Positions 25,918-34,411 of a stretch of DNA of 64,000 nucleotides are shown piece by piece (positions within the stretch are counted from its first letter, which is position 1; every line of letters starts with the position of its first letter). The DNA lies in assembly GCA_949296075.1 (NCBI GenBank), contig CASFNG010000005.1, positions 1-64,000 of the forward strand. Reading direction: 5' to 3'. The position numbers and the translations under genes were made by a program. The notes beneath the pieces are model-generated. The model saw only the letters and a list, made by a program, of their open reading frames with translations, did no database searches and had not been told where the DNA came from. Origin of the DNA: an uncultured Parabacteroides sp. (GTDB taxonomy: Bacteria > Bacteroidota > Bacteroidia > Bacteroidales > Tannerellaceae).

Positions 25918-26358
25918 ATGTCCACGAAATTGTGCGAAGAGATATTGCAGGAAAAGGGCATACGGCCGACAGCCGCCCGGATCCTTGTCCTGAAGCGGTT
26001 GGCGGAACGTGCGAATCCCGCTTCCCTGTTTGAGCTGGAAGCCGAGTTAGAGACCTTGGATAAATCGACGATCTCCCGCTCGCTGGCCCTCTTGTTGAGG
26101 CATCACGCTATCCATTCGTTCGAGGATGGAAGCGGATCGTTGAAATACGAGATCTGTCGGAGCCGTTCGGAGAACTGCCCCGTGGGTGACCGGCATATCC
26201 ATTTCTTTTGCGAGGTGTGCCATCAGACCACCTGCCTGAACAACATCAAGATCCCGGTGGCCGAGCTGCCCGAAGGCTATGTGATGGACACGATCAATTA
26301 CATGGTGAAAGGCGTTTGCCCGAAATGCAATAAGATTACCTTCCCCGGCAGGGGATAA
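25918..26358 (+). CDS. Fur-family metal-responsive regulator
   Basis: A 146-residue regulator with an N-terminal winged helix (GIRPTAARILVLKRL, DKSTISRSLALLLRHHAI) and a C-terminal metal-binding domain. The metal site motif HIHFFCEVCHQTTCL and the structural CPKC pair are present. Placed just before a zinc-type P1B ATPase, it may be a zinc regulator (Zur-like), but a terminator separates the genes and the specificity is inference only. Confidence 0.88.
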   Translation: MSTKLCEEILQEKGIRPTAARILVLKRLAERANPASLFELEAELETLDKSTISRSLALLLRHHAIHSFEDGSGSLKYEICRSRSENCPVGDRHIHFFCEVCHQTTCLNNIKIPVAELPEGYVMDTINYMVKGVCPKCNKITFPGRG

Positions 26359-26408
26359 TCCCGCGGATCCGAGGGGAAGTCTTGGAGAAGGCATCCCCTT
26401 GTTTTGGC

Positions 26409-26453
26409 GAAAGCCCGCCCGTGTTTTTAGCGGAACACAGGCGGGCTTTTTTC
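26409..26453 (+). terminator. Terminator between the Fur-family gene and the P1B ATPase
   Basis: AAGCCCGCC.GTGTT pairs with AACAC.GGCGGGCTT, followed by T. It separates the two genes transcriptionally. Confidence 0.85.
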
Positions 26454-26526
26454 GTGCGTTTTGCAATCAGGTTGCGAAACATCCCGTTTACTTTCGCGAT
26501 AGAAACCTATTAAAAGAAAGAAGAAG

Positions 26527-28443
26527 ATGTGTACGGAATGTGGGCATACGTGTCAGGCCGGGCGAGAGAGCGAGAGCTGGTGGGCACCGGCGGTATCCTT
26601 CCTGCTGTTGGTGGTGGGTATGGTGTGGCGATACAGGGAGATCGGATGGTTCGCTGATCCTTGGATAGAGGCCTCGTGGTTCCTGCTCTCTTTCTTGCCG
26701 GTAGGTTTCCCGGTCGTGCGGGAGGCTTGGGAGGCGGCGGTCCGAAAGGATTTCTTCAGCGAGTTCTCGTTGATGTTGATCACCTCGATCGGGGCGTTCG
26801 CCATCGGTGAGTATCCCGAGGCGGTAGCCGTGATGCTTTTCTATACGATCGGGGAGCGGTTGCAGGAGCGTACGGTAGATAAGGCGTCGAGGAACATACA
26901 GGATCTGTTGGAGGTACGCCCCGAACGGGCGGAGGTATGGCGGGATGGTGCCTATCAGAGCGTGTCTCCGCGGACGGTGAAGGTCGGCGAGCGGATCGAG
27001 GTGAAGCCCGGCGGACGCGTGCCGCTGGATGGAGTCTTGTTGGATGAGGAGGCTTCTTTCGATACCTCTGCGTTGACAGGCGAGAGCCTCCCTCGTATGA
27101 TTGGACGAGATGGGGAGGTGCTCGCGGGGATGATCGTGCGCGGGCAGGCTATCCGTCTGCGGGTGAGCCGCCCGTACGACCAAAGCGCGTTGGCCCGTAT
27201 CTTGTCGTTAGTGAAAGACGCCGCGGAGCGCAAGGCACCCACGGAGCTGTTTATCCGCCGTTTCGCCCGTGTCTATACCCCTTTGGTGATCCTGCTTTCC
27301 GGTTTGATCGTCTCGATCCCGGCCTTGGTGGGCCTGTTTTCCTCCACCTTTGCCTATCATTTTCCCGAATGGCTTTACCGGGGGTTGGTCTTCTTGGTCA
27401 TCTCTTGTCCCTGTGCGCTGGTGATTAGCGTGCCTTTAGGCTATTTCGCGGGGATCGGGACGGCTTCCCGCTTGGGGATCCTGTTCAAGGGAGGGAACTA
27501 TTTGGATGCGATCTCCCGGATCAATACGGTCGCTTTCGATAAGACGGGTACCCTGACAACCGGGCGTTTTGAGGTGACTGCCGTGGAAAGTGGCTCGCTG
27601 CCGGTTGATGAGTCGTTGGCGTTGGCCGCCTCGGTGGAGCGGAAAAGCGCGCATCCGGTGGCGGTGGCTATCGCCCGCTATGCGGAGGAACGGAATATCC
27701 CTGTCTACGAGCCGTCGGAAGTAAGTGAGATAGCGGGTTATGGCGTTGAGGCCAAGGTGAACGGCCGGCAGGTGCTCGTCGGGAATATCCGCCTGCTGGA
27801 GGAACGAGGCATCCCGGTCCCGGAACATCTCTCTCGGGAGATCTCCACGGTGGTGGTGTGTGCGGTGGATGGCGAGTTTGCGGGATCGCTCTCGCTGGCG
27901 GACGTGCCGAAAGAGGATGCGGGGAAGGCGATCCGTCGTTTGCGGAAACTTGGCGTGGGGGAGATCTGCCTGTTGTCCGGCGACAGGCAGGAGATCGTGG
28001 ACGGGATGGCCCGGAGGCTGGGAATCGGCTCGGCCTATGGGGATCTGTTGCCCGAGGATAAGGTGCGTTGTGTCGGGCGGATCGCCGCCATGCCCGGGAG
28101 GCGGGTCGCCTTCGTCGGGGATGGGATGAACGACGCTCCCGTGCTCGCCTTGAGTCATGTCGGGATAGCTATGGGCGGATTGGGGTCTGACGCGGCGATC
28201 GAGAGTGCCGATGTGGTGATCCAGACCGACCAGCCCTCGAAGGTGGCTGACGCGATCGCGATAGGAAGGTTTACCCGGAGCGTCGTCCGGCAGAACATCG
28301 TGGGAGCGATCGGCTTGAAGGTGGTGGTGCTCGCGGCGGGGGCGCTTGGTTTCGCCACGCTGTGGGGCGCCGTGTTCGCCGATGTGGGCGGCGCGTTGTT
28401 GGCGGTGCTCAACGCCATGCGGGTGGCGCGGGTACGTTTATGA
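26527..28443 (+). CDS. P1B-type heavy-metal ATPase (zinc/cadmium/lead type)
   Basis: A 638-residue ATP-driven metal exporter in the inner membrane. The transmembrane metal site has Cys294-Pro-Cys296 (ISCPCALVIS), the phosphorylated Asp338 is in DKTGTLTTG, SAHPVAVAIA is the nucleotide-binding HP motif, and GDGMNDAPVLA the hinge. The last helices carry AIGLKVVVL and FADVGGALLAVLNAMR, the Lys and Asp pattern of Zn2+/Cd2+-type pumps. In place of a heavy-metal-associated domain the N-terminus has only a short Cys-rich start (CTECGHTC). It probably exports excess zinc. Confidence 0.92.
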   Translation: MCTECGHTCQAGRESESWWAPAVSFLLLVVGMVWRYREIGWFADPWIEASWFLLSFLPVGFPVVREAWEAAVRKDFFSEFSLMLITSIGAFAIGEYPEAVAVMLFYTIGERLQERTVDKASRNIQDLLEVRPERAEVWRDGAYQSVSPRTVKVGERIEVKPGGRVPLDGVLLDEEASFDTSALTGESLPRMIGRDGEVLAGMIVRGQAIRLRVSRPYDQSALARILSLVKDAAERKAPTELFIRRFARVYTPLVILLSGLIVSIPALVGLFSSTFAYHFPEWLYRGLVFLVISCPCALVISVPLGYFAGIGTASRLGILFKGGNYLDAISRINTVAFDKTGTLTTGRFEVTAVESGSLPVDESLALAASVERKSAHPVAVAIARYAEERNIPVYEPSEVSEIAGYGVEAKVNGRQVLVGNIRLLEERGIPVPEHLSREISTVVVCAVDGEFAGSLSLADVPKEDAGKAIRRLRKLGVGEICLLSGDRQEIVDGMARRLGIGSAYGDLLPEDKVRCVGRIAAMPGRRVAFVGDGMNDAPVLALSHVGIAMGGLGSDAAIESADVVIQTDQPSKVADAIAIGRFTRSVVRQNIVGAIGLKVVVLAAGALGFATLWGAVFADVGGALLAVLNAMRVARVRL

Positions 28444-28547
28444 CGTAGGTTCGCGACTTCGTGCCGCCGATGTCATGGATTTTTCCCGCTTTTTCGTACC
28501 TTTGTCCCTCAATCCGAAGAAAATAATCTAAATATAGATACGAAATT

Positions 28548-29885
28548 ATGTTTGAGAATTTAAGCGAAAGGTTAGAGAGATCGTTTAAACTGCTGAAGGG
28601 AGAGGGCAAGATCACCGAGATCAACGTGGCGGAGACCTTGAAAGACGTGCGTAAGGCTCTGCTCGACGCCGATGTCAATTACAAGGTGGCCAAGAGCTTT
28701 ACCGACACGGTGAAAGAGAAGGCTTTGGGACAGAACGTGCTGACGTCCGTCAAGCCCAGCCAACTGATGGTCAAGATCGTTCACGATGAGCTGGCCCGTT
28801 TGATGGGAGGTACGGCGATTGAGGTGAATATTCAGGGGAATCCCGCTGTCATCTTGATGTCGGGTCTGCAAGGATCGGGTAAGACTACCTTCTCGGGTAA
28901 GTTGGCGAATCTCTTGAAGACCAAGAAGAATAAGAAGCCGTTGCTGGCGGCTTGCGACGTGTATCGCCCGGCGGCTATCGAGCAGTTGCGCGTGGTCGGC
29001 GAGCAGGTAGGCGTTCCCGTCTATATGGAGCTCGACAATAAGAACCCGGTGGAGATCGCCATGAACGCGATCCGCGAGGCGCGTGCCAAGGGTAACGACG
29101 TGGTGATCGTGGATACAGCCGGACGGTTGGCGATCGACGAGCAGATGATGAAGGAGATCGCCGCCATCAAGCAGGCGATCCAGCCGAGCGAGACCCTCTT
29201 CGTGGTGGACGCCATGACTGGTCAGGATGCCGTGAATACCGCGCGGGAGTTTAACGAGCGGCTGGATTTCGACGGGGTCGTGCTGACCAAGCTCGATGGT
29301 GATACCCGCGGTGGTGCCGCCCTCTCTATCCGGACAGTGGTGGATAAGCCGATCAAGTTCGTGGGTACGGGCGAGAAGATGGACGCGCTCGATATATTCC
29401 ATCCCGAGCGTATGGCGGATCGTATCTTGGGCATGGGTGACATTGTCTCCTTGGTGGAGCGCGCCCAGGAGCAGTACGACGAGGAAGAGGCGAAGCGGTT
29501 GCAGAAGAAGATCGCCAAGAACCAGTTCGATTTCAACGACTTTATCGCGCAGATCCAGCAGATCAAGAAGATGGGTAACCTGAAGGAGCTGGCATCCATG
29601 ATCCCGGGCGTAGGTAAGGCCCTGAAGAACGTGGACATCGACGATAACGCCTTCAAGAGCATCGAGGCGATCATCTATTCCATGACCCCGGCCGAGCGTA
29701 GTAACCCCGCTATCCTTAACGGGTCGCGCCGCCAGCGTATCGCCAAGGGTAGTGGCACGAGTATCCAGGAGGTGAACAAGCTCATCAAGCAGTTTGATGA
29801 GACCCGCAAGATGATGCGGATGCTGACCTCCATGAAATCGGGCAAGGTGAAGATGCCTTCATTCAAGCCTTCATTCAGACGTTAA
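28548..29885 (+). CDS. ffh: Signal recognition particle protein (SRP54)
   Basis: A 445-residue GTPase of the signal recognition particle, which targets membrane proteins during translation. The N domain (about 1-85) is followed by the G domain with [25 protein letters not shown] and [10 protein letters not shown], and the C-terminal M domain rich in Met binds the SRP RNA and signal sequences ([18 protein letters not shown]). A possible -7 element (TACCTTTG) lies at 28497-28504. It is followed 20 bases later by folD. Confidence 0.96.
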   Translation: MFENLSERLERSFKLLKGEGKITEINVAETLKDVRKALLDADVNYKVAKSFTDTVKEKALGQNVLTSVKPSQLMVKIVHDELARLMGGTAIEVNIQGNPAVILMSGLQGSGKTTFSGKLANLLKTKKNKKPLLAACDVYRPAAIEQLRVVGEQVGVPVYMELDNKNPVEIAMNAIREARAKGNDVVIVDTAGRLAIDEQMMKEIAAIKQAIQPSETLFVVDAMTGQDAVNTAREFNERLDFDGVVLTKLDGDTRGGAALSIRTVVDKPIKFVGTGEKMDALDIFHPERMADRILGMGDIVSLVERAQEQYDEEEAKRLQKKIAKNQFDFNDFIAQIQQIKKMGNLKELASMIPGVGKALKNVDIDDNAFKSIEAIIYSMTPAERSNPAILNGSRRQRIAKGSGTSIQEVNKLIKQFDETRKMMRMLTSMKSGKVKMPSFKPSFRR

Positions 29886-29905
29886 TCAAGAGGAGAGATC
29901 ACGAT

Positions 29906-30802
29906 ATGGAAGAAAAGAAATACCAATTACTGGATGGGAAGGCAGTCTCCGCCCAAATGAAGCGGGAGATGGCCGAGGAGGTGGCTCGTATCAAGGCCGC
30001 CGGTGGAAAGATCCCTCATCTGGCCGCTATCTTGGTAGGCCACGATGGGGGAAGCGAGACGTATGTGGCAAGTAAGGTCAAGACCTGCCAGGAGATCGGT
30101 TTCAAGTCGAGCCTGATCCGCTTTGAGGCGGATGTTACGGAAGAGGAGTTGCTTCGTAAGGTGAACGAGCTGAACAATGATCCGGACGTGGACGGCTTTA
30201 TCGTGCAGCTGCCCTTGCCGAAGCATATCTCGGAGCAGAAGGTGATCGAGGCGATCGACTACCGGAAGGATGTGGACGGTTTCCACCCGATTAATGTAGG
30301 GCGGATGTCGATCGGGTTGCCCTGCTTCGTGTCGGCTACTCCGGCAGGTATCTTAGAGCTGTTGCGTAGGTACGACATACAGACGAGGGGCAAGCATTGC
30401 GTCGTGTTAGGGCGTAGCAACATCGTCGGGAAACCGATGGCTAACTTGATGGTGCAGAAAGCTTACCCGGGCGATTGCACGGTGACGGTTTGCCACAGCC
30501 GTTCGGAGAACTTGAAGGAGATGTGTCTCTCGGCGGACATCATCATTGTCGCCTTGGGCGTGCCTGAGTTCCTAAAAGGGGATATGGTGAAGGAGGGAGC
30601 CGTGGTGATCGACGTGGGGACTACCCGTGTGCCCGATGCGACCCGGAAGAGCGGTTTCCGTCTTTGCGGCGACGTGAAGTTCGACGAGGTGGCTCCAAAG
30701 TGCTCCTATATCAGCCCGGTTCCGGGCGGGGTAGGCCCGATGACGATCATTTCCCTGATGCGTAATACGCTGCTTGCCGGAAAGAAAGAGATTTATAAGT
30801 GA
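29906..30802 (+). CDS. folD: Bifunctional methylenetetrahydrofolate dehydrogenase/cyclohydrolase
   Basis: A 298-residue folate enzyme interconverting 5,10-methylene- and 10-formyl-tetrahydrofolate. The catalytic Lys motif [13 protein letters not shown], the QLPLPKHI stretch, [14 protein letters not shown] of the cofactor site, and [10 protein letters not shown] are all present. It probably shares a transcript with ffh. Confidence 0.95.
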   Translation: MEEKKYQLLDGKAVSAQMKREMAEEVARIKAAGGKIPHLAAILVGHDGGSETYVASKVKTCQEIGFKSSLIRFEADVTEEELLRKVNELNNDPDVDGFIVQLPLPKHISEQKVIEAIDYRKDVDGFHPINVGRMSIGLPCFVSATPAGILELLRRYDIQTRGKHCVVLGRSNIVGKPMANLMVQKAYPGDCTVTVCHSRSENLKEMCLSADIIIVALGVPEFLKGDMVKEGAVVIDVGTTRVPDATRKSGFRLCGDVKFDEVAPKCSYISPVPGGVGPMTIISLMRNTLLAGKKEIYK

Positions 30803-30857
30803 CCAAAATTCTGCCGAGAGGTGGATTCATTTAGAATCTGGTGTGCGGTTTAAGTTG

Positions 30858-30897
30858 AAGCAGCCATATGCGAATTATCCGCATATGGCTGCTTTTT
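30858..30897 (+). terminator. Terminator of ffh-folD
   Basis: AGCAGCCATATGCG pairs perfectly with CGCATATGGCTGCT around a seven-base loop, followed by a T-run. Confidence 0.9.
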
Positions 30898-30919
30898 GCG
30901 TAAAAAAGTTGACGAAGGA

Positions 30920-30950
30920 TTTGCGAGATCCGGATTTATGCCTATCTTTG
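30920..30950 (+). promoter_or_regulatory. Promoter of the tRNA-His pair
   Basis: TTTG (30920-30923), exactly 19 bases, then TATCTTTG (30943-30950): a full match to the Bacteroidetes primary-sigma promoter. The first tRNA-His begins 36 bases later. Confidence 0.85.
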
Positions 30951-30986
30951 CACCGTTTTAAGAGAAGGTTTCTCTGGAGCGAATAT

Positions 30987-31061
30987 GGTGAATGTAGCTC
31001 AGTTGGTTAGAGCATTGGATTGTGGTTCCAAGGGTCGTGGGTTCGAGCCCCATCTTTCACC
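30987..31061 (+). tRNA. tRNA-His (GTG), copy 1
   Basis: The anticodon loop TTGTGGT gives GTG. The extra 5' G (position -1) pairs with C73, a tRNA-His hallmark; the acceptor stem is GTGAATG with CTTTCAC, with one T-T mismatch. CCA is not encoded. Confidence 0.95.
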
Positions 31062-31086
31062 CTCTTCCTTGTTTTTATTTTTACAT

Positions 31087-31161
31087 GGTGAATGTAGCTC
31101 AGTTGGTTAGAGCATTGGATTGTGGTTCCAAGGGTCGTGGGTTCGAGCCCCATCTTTCACC
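31087..31161 (+). tRNA. tRNA-His (GTG), copy 2
   Basis: Exact copy of the first tRNA-His, placed 100 bases downstream and probably transcribed with it. It is a recent tandem duplication or kept identical by gene conversion. Confidence 0.95.
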
Positions 31162-31183
31162 CCTCTTTCCTTTTCGGTAAAAC

Positions 31184-31221
31184 AAAAAAAGGCTGACTTT
31201 CTGAAAAAGTCAGCCTTTTTT
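31184..31221. terminator. Bidirectional terminator after the tRNA-His pair
   Basis: AAAAAGGCTGACTT pairs with AAGTCAGCCTTTTT, with A- and T-runs on both sides. It can end both the tRNA transcript and the leftward M28 peptidase transcript. Confidence 0.88.
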
Positions 31222-31237
31222 ATGCGTTTGCTTCCCG

Positions 31238-32791
31238 TTATTCGTCGAGATACAGCCCCTCCCTGGACAATTGCTTGTCGAGATTAGCCACTCCCAAGGC
31301 CACGATCGCCGTGACAGTCGCTGTCTGCTCCTGGTATTCAGGGATATTTTTCGTGTAAAGATCCCGCTCCGTATGCCAGATCTCCCCATAACTGAAATTG
31401 TATCCCTTGAAATCCTCGGTGGTGAAGCCGATGGTCGGGACCCCTTTTACCGCGAAGACGGACGCATCAGTCCCTCCCGTCCGGGTGGGGCGCTTGCGCG
31501 GCTCGCGAACCGTCACCTCAAACGGGTAATCGGGGCGGATCTTCCGTATCGGCTCGCAGATCTTCACGAAATCGTCGTACATAGCTTGCGGCACGGCGAT
31601 CCCGACAGGAGGCTCAGGCCCGCCGTCGCGGTTGAACATATTGGCGATCTTCGGGAGCCGGTCGGGATGCGCTTTCACCCAAGCGTGCGCCCCTAACAGG
31701 CCAAACTCCTCGCCGGCGAAAGCGATGAAGAGGATCGTCCGTTTCGGTTTGGCTCCCGAGAGGGCGATCATGCGGGCGGCTTCCATCATCGGGCCGATCC
31801 CCGTTCCGCAGTCGATACCGCCTGTCGCCACGTCGTAAGCGTCTAAGTGGCCGCTGACGATGACATACTCGTCGGGATACTCACTGCCCCGGATCGAGGC
31901 GATCACGTTATGGTATTTGATCGGGCCGAGCTTGAAGTGATTGCGGATGTCGAACTCCAGCTCGAAAGTACGCCGCTCCTCCACCATCTGCCGGATGATG
32001 TCGAACTGATGTTCGTCGAGCTTGATGTCGGGCAGCTCGGGCAAGTTGTCGAAATTGGTCGCCGGGTCGTTCATCATCTTGCGGTCGTAGAGCGCGCGGA
32101 TGGGGACGGGCGAGGATTGGATGAAGCCTAGCGCTCCCGCCTCGCACATCTCCTTATAATATAGTCCGGGCGATTCCTCGTAAGGTTGAGGCTCGTATTT
32201 CCCGCCGTTCTCGCGGGCTTGGCGGCGCGCCTCCATGTTCTTGGCGAGTATCTCGTTGTTCCGCTTCTTGATCTCGGCACGGGCGGAATCGCTGAGCAGG
32301 GTGCCGATCGGCCATCCCTCGTTCTTTCCCGAGACGAGTACCCAGGCTCCTTTCAAGGTACCCTTGATCTGCTTGAACTCCTGGTCGTTGCGAGGCTCCA
32401 TCACGACGTGCCCCCGCTGTACGCCTTTCGTGCCCGAGGTGTAAGAGGGCGTGGCGAAGTGAAGGATCATCCCGTTATCGCTCAAGAGCCGCCCGAACCA
32501 AGGCCCGCGGTTGAAGCCGACCGGCACGGAGCCTGCCTCCTCTAACCGAACGTCGAGCCCCCAGCTCTTGAACTCGCGTACCATCCATTCCGCGGCGTTC
32601 TCATAAGCGTCGGAGCCGATCAGCCTGCCGCCGAAGCGGTTGGTCAGGATGTCTAATTGATGCATCACTCGATTGTCGTTTTGTCCCATCTCGATGATTT
32701 TCTCGACGGCTTCCTCTTGCGCGAAGAGGGGCGAGGTGGTCAGGAGAGTCAGTGTAGCGCAGGTTAGCAGTAATTTTCTCATATACGTCAT
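31238..32791 (-). CDS. Exported M28-family metallopeptidase
   Basis: A 517-residue protein with a cleavable signal peptide (LLLTCATLTLLTTSPLFAQ). The M28 zinc-aminopeptidase core has His315 and Asp317 in VSGHLDAYD, a second metal Asp in GGIDCGTGIGPM, the catalytic Glu pair in FIAFAGEEFGLLGAHAW, and a late His in EIWHTERDLY. A protease-associated-like insert lies before it (about residues 120-230). It probably trims peptides in the periplasm. Start may also be at Met4. Confidence 0.88.
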   Translation of the reverse strand: MTYMRKLLLTCATLTLLTTSPLFAQEEAVEKIIEMGQNDNRVMHQLDILTNRFGGRLIGSDAYENAAEWMVREFKSWGLDVRLEEAGSVPVGFNRGPWFGRLLSDNGMILHFATPSYTSGTKGVQRGHVVMEPRNDQEFKQIKGTLKGAWVLVSGKNEGWPIGTLLSDSARAEIKKRNNEILAKNMEARRQARENGGKYEPQPYEESPGLYYKEMCEAGALGFIQSSPVPIRALYDRKMMNDPATNFDNLPELPDIKLDEHQFDIIRQMVEERRTFELEFDIRNHFKLGPIKYHNVIASIRGSEYPDEYVIVSGHLDAYDVATGGIDCGTGIGPMMEAARMIALSGAKPKRTILFIAFAGEEFGLLGAHAWVKAHPDRLPKIANMFNRDGGPEPPVGIAVPQAMYDDFVKICEPIRKIRPDYPFEVTVREPRKRPTRTGGTDASVFAVKGVPTIGFTTEDFKGYNFSYGEIWHTERDLYTKNIPEYQEQTATVTAIVALGVANLDKQLSREGLYLDE

Positions 32792-32912
32792 GTTTTTGTT
32801 TTTCCTATGACAAATATAGCGTTTTTATATATTTGATTATTCCGTATTTTCGCGCAAAAAGCGAGAGGTATCTCATTTATTTATCTTACTGACTTAAAAA
32901 TAGAGAAGGCGT

Positions 32913-33890
32913 ATGAAGCAAGTAGGCATGATCGTGCTGGCAGGGCTCTTGATGGCCGGTTGCCAGAAGGCCCCCGACGGATTCGTGATCCACGGGGAGG
33001 TAGACAATATGACGGAAGGCGAGATCTACCTGAAGTCGTTCCGTAACAAGATGTTTTTCGACCAGGACACGGCGGAGGTCGTGAACGGGAAGTTCGTGTT
33101 CGAGGGAAAGGTGGATCAGCCCGCCCTCTTCGCCTTGGCGACAGACGACTTCTCCGCCCAGCTGTTCGTGGAGAATACAGAGATGAACGTGCGGATCAGC
33201 GACGAGGGGCAGACGGTCACCGTGGAGAACTCTCCCGTGAACGATGTCTTTCTCGGGAACGCCCGGAAGGTATTCGAGGAAGGGTTCAACATCGACAGCT
33301 TAGTGTCGAAATATCCCGACTCGCCCGCCGCGGCGTTTTACCTGTACCGTTTTTTCACCTATCAGCTCTCGTTGGACGACTTGAAGGCTACCCGCGCCAA
33401 GTTGTCGCCCGCGTTGGCGGATTGCCCTTACGTGAAAGACCTGGACGGTATCATCAAGCAGCTGGAGCACGTGCAGATCGGACAGGTGGCCCCGGAATTC
33501 TCCTTGCCGGATACGGCGGGCGTGTCAGTCTCCCTGTCCTCTTTCCGCGGGAAATACGTGCTGCTCGATTTCTGGGCCTCGTGGTGTCCGCCCTGCCGCA
33601 GGGAGAATCCGAACGTGGTGAAGGCGTATCAACAGTATAAAGACAAGAACTTCACGATCATCGGGATCTCGCTTGACAAGGATAAGGAGAAGTGGCTGAA
33701 GGCGATCGCCGACGACCAGCTGACCTGGACGCACCTGTCTGACCTGAAATATTGGGATTCGGAGATTCCCGCCCTGTATGGCGTGAGAGGTATTCCCGCC
33801 AACGTGCTGCTCGATCCCGAGGGGGTGATTGTCGCGAAGAACGTGACGGGAAAGGCTCTTTGGGAGACGTTGGAGAAGACGCTCCGGTAA
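32913..33890 (+). CDS. DUF4369/TlpA-type thiol-disulfide oxidoreductase lipoprotein
   Basis: A 325-residue lipoprotein (lipobox LMAGC, Cys17). The N-terminal half (about 22-110) has the DUF4369 pattern (GFVIHGEVDNMTEGEIYL). The C-terminal half is a thioredoxin fold of the TlpA/ResA type, with the redox pair Cys225 and Cys228 in WCPPC and the cis-Pro loop in RGIPANVLLD. It probably reduces or exchanges disulfides in the periplasm; its partner is unknown. Confidence 0.9.
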   Translation: MKQVGMIVLAGLLMAGCQKAPDGFVIHGEVDNMTEGEIYLKSFRNKMFFDQDTAEVVNGKFVFEGKVDQPALFALATDDFSAQLFVENTEMNVRISDEGQTVTVENSPVNDVFLGNARKVFEEGFNIDSLVSKYPDSPAAAFYLYRFFTYQLSLDDLKATRAKLSPALADCPYVKDLDGIIKQLEHVQIGQVAPEFSLPDTAGVSVSLSSFRGKYVLLDFWASWCPPCRRENPNVVKAYQQYKDKNFTIIGISLDKDKEKWLKAIADDQLTWTHLSDLKYWDSEIPALYGVRGIPANVLLDPEGVIVAKNVTGKALWETLEKTLR

Positions 33891-33980
33891 GCCCGGGAGA
33901 GAGGCTGGCGGGGCTGCCCGCTTTCCTCCGGGATGTTTTTGGAAAAATCGTTGGGTGGATCCTGAAAAGGTTCCTCATGA

Positions 33981-34030
33981 AAAAAGATACCGATCCGGCG
34001 CTTTTTGCCGCGGATCGGTATCTTTTTTTA
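33981..34030 (+). terminator. Terminator of the TlpA-like gene
   Basis: GATACCGATCC pairs with GGATCGGTATC, with GGC/GCC inside and A- and T-runs on the two sides. It lies about 90 bases after the stop. Confidence 0.88.
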
Positions 34031-34190
34031 GGGGTAGCGTAGATCTCTCTTCGGTAGGGGTAAAAAAAGTCCGTATCCCGGGTATCGGATATTAATTTTA
34101 GAATGGATGAAAATCAAGGTGTATGGGATTCGTCTGTTTTTTTTAGGTAATAAGTAGTCTAAATTTAATTAAAAAAAGTAGCATTTAATG

Positions 34191-34221
34191 TTTGTGTATG
34201 TAAAATATGTATGTATATTTG
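34191..34221 (+). promoter_or_regulatory. Promoter of the second SusC/SusD locus
   Basis: TTTG (34191-34194), exactly 19 bases, then TATATTTG (34214-34221), a full promoter match. The region 33891-34411 (about 520 bases without a gene) holds the terminator above, this promoter, and the leader described next. Confidence 0.82.
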
Positions 34222-34227
34222 CCCTGA

Positions 34228-34411
34228 GTTGATGCAATTGATTTGCGGATAAATGAACTGATTTGTAGGTTGTTATCGCCAAAACTGTGAATCTCCGCGG
34301 TCAGCTGGTAATGTGAAAATACCTGTAAGGACTCTTTGGATCTAAAGATCTTCTCCCGTTGATGCGGGAGATGTGTGATAATTATATATGTCAAAACTAA
34401 AAGTTTAACCT
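34228..34411 (+). promoter_or_regulatory. Long 5' leader of the second SusC/SusD locus
   Basis: About 180 untranslated bases between the promoter and the ATG at 34412. It contains the hairpin TCTCCCG/CGGGAGA (34352-34371) and, just before it, the palindrome GATCTAAAGATC. Such leaders of SusC genes are known targets of regulation, including antisense RNA, in Bacteroides; no antisense RNA could be shown here. Confidence 0.5.

Noticed and set aside
30987..31161. Two identical 100-base units as a CRISPR-like or mobile repeat
   Set aside because: They are complete tRNA-His genes with a shared promoter and terminator.
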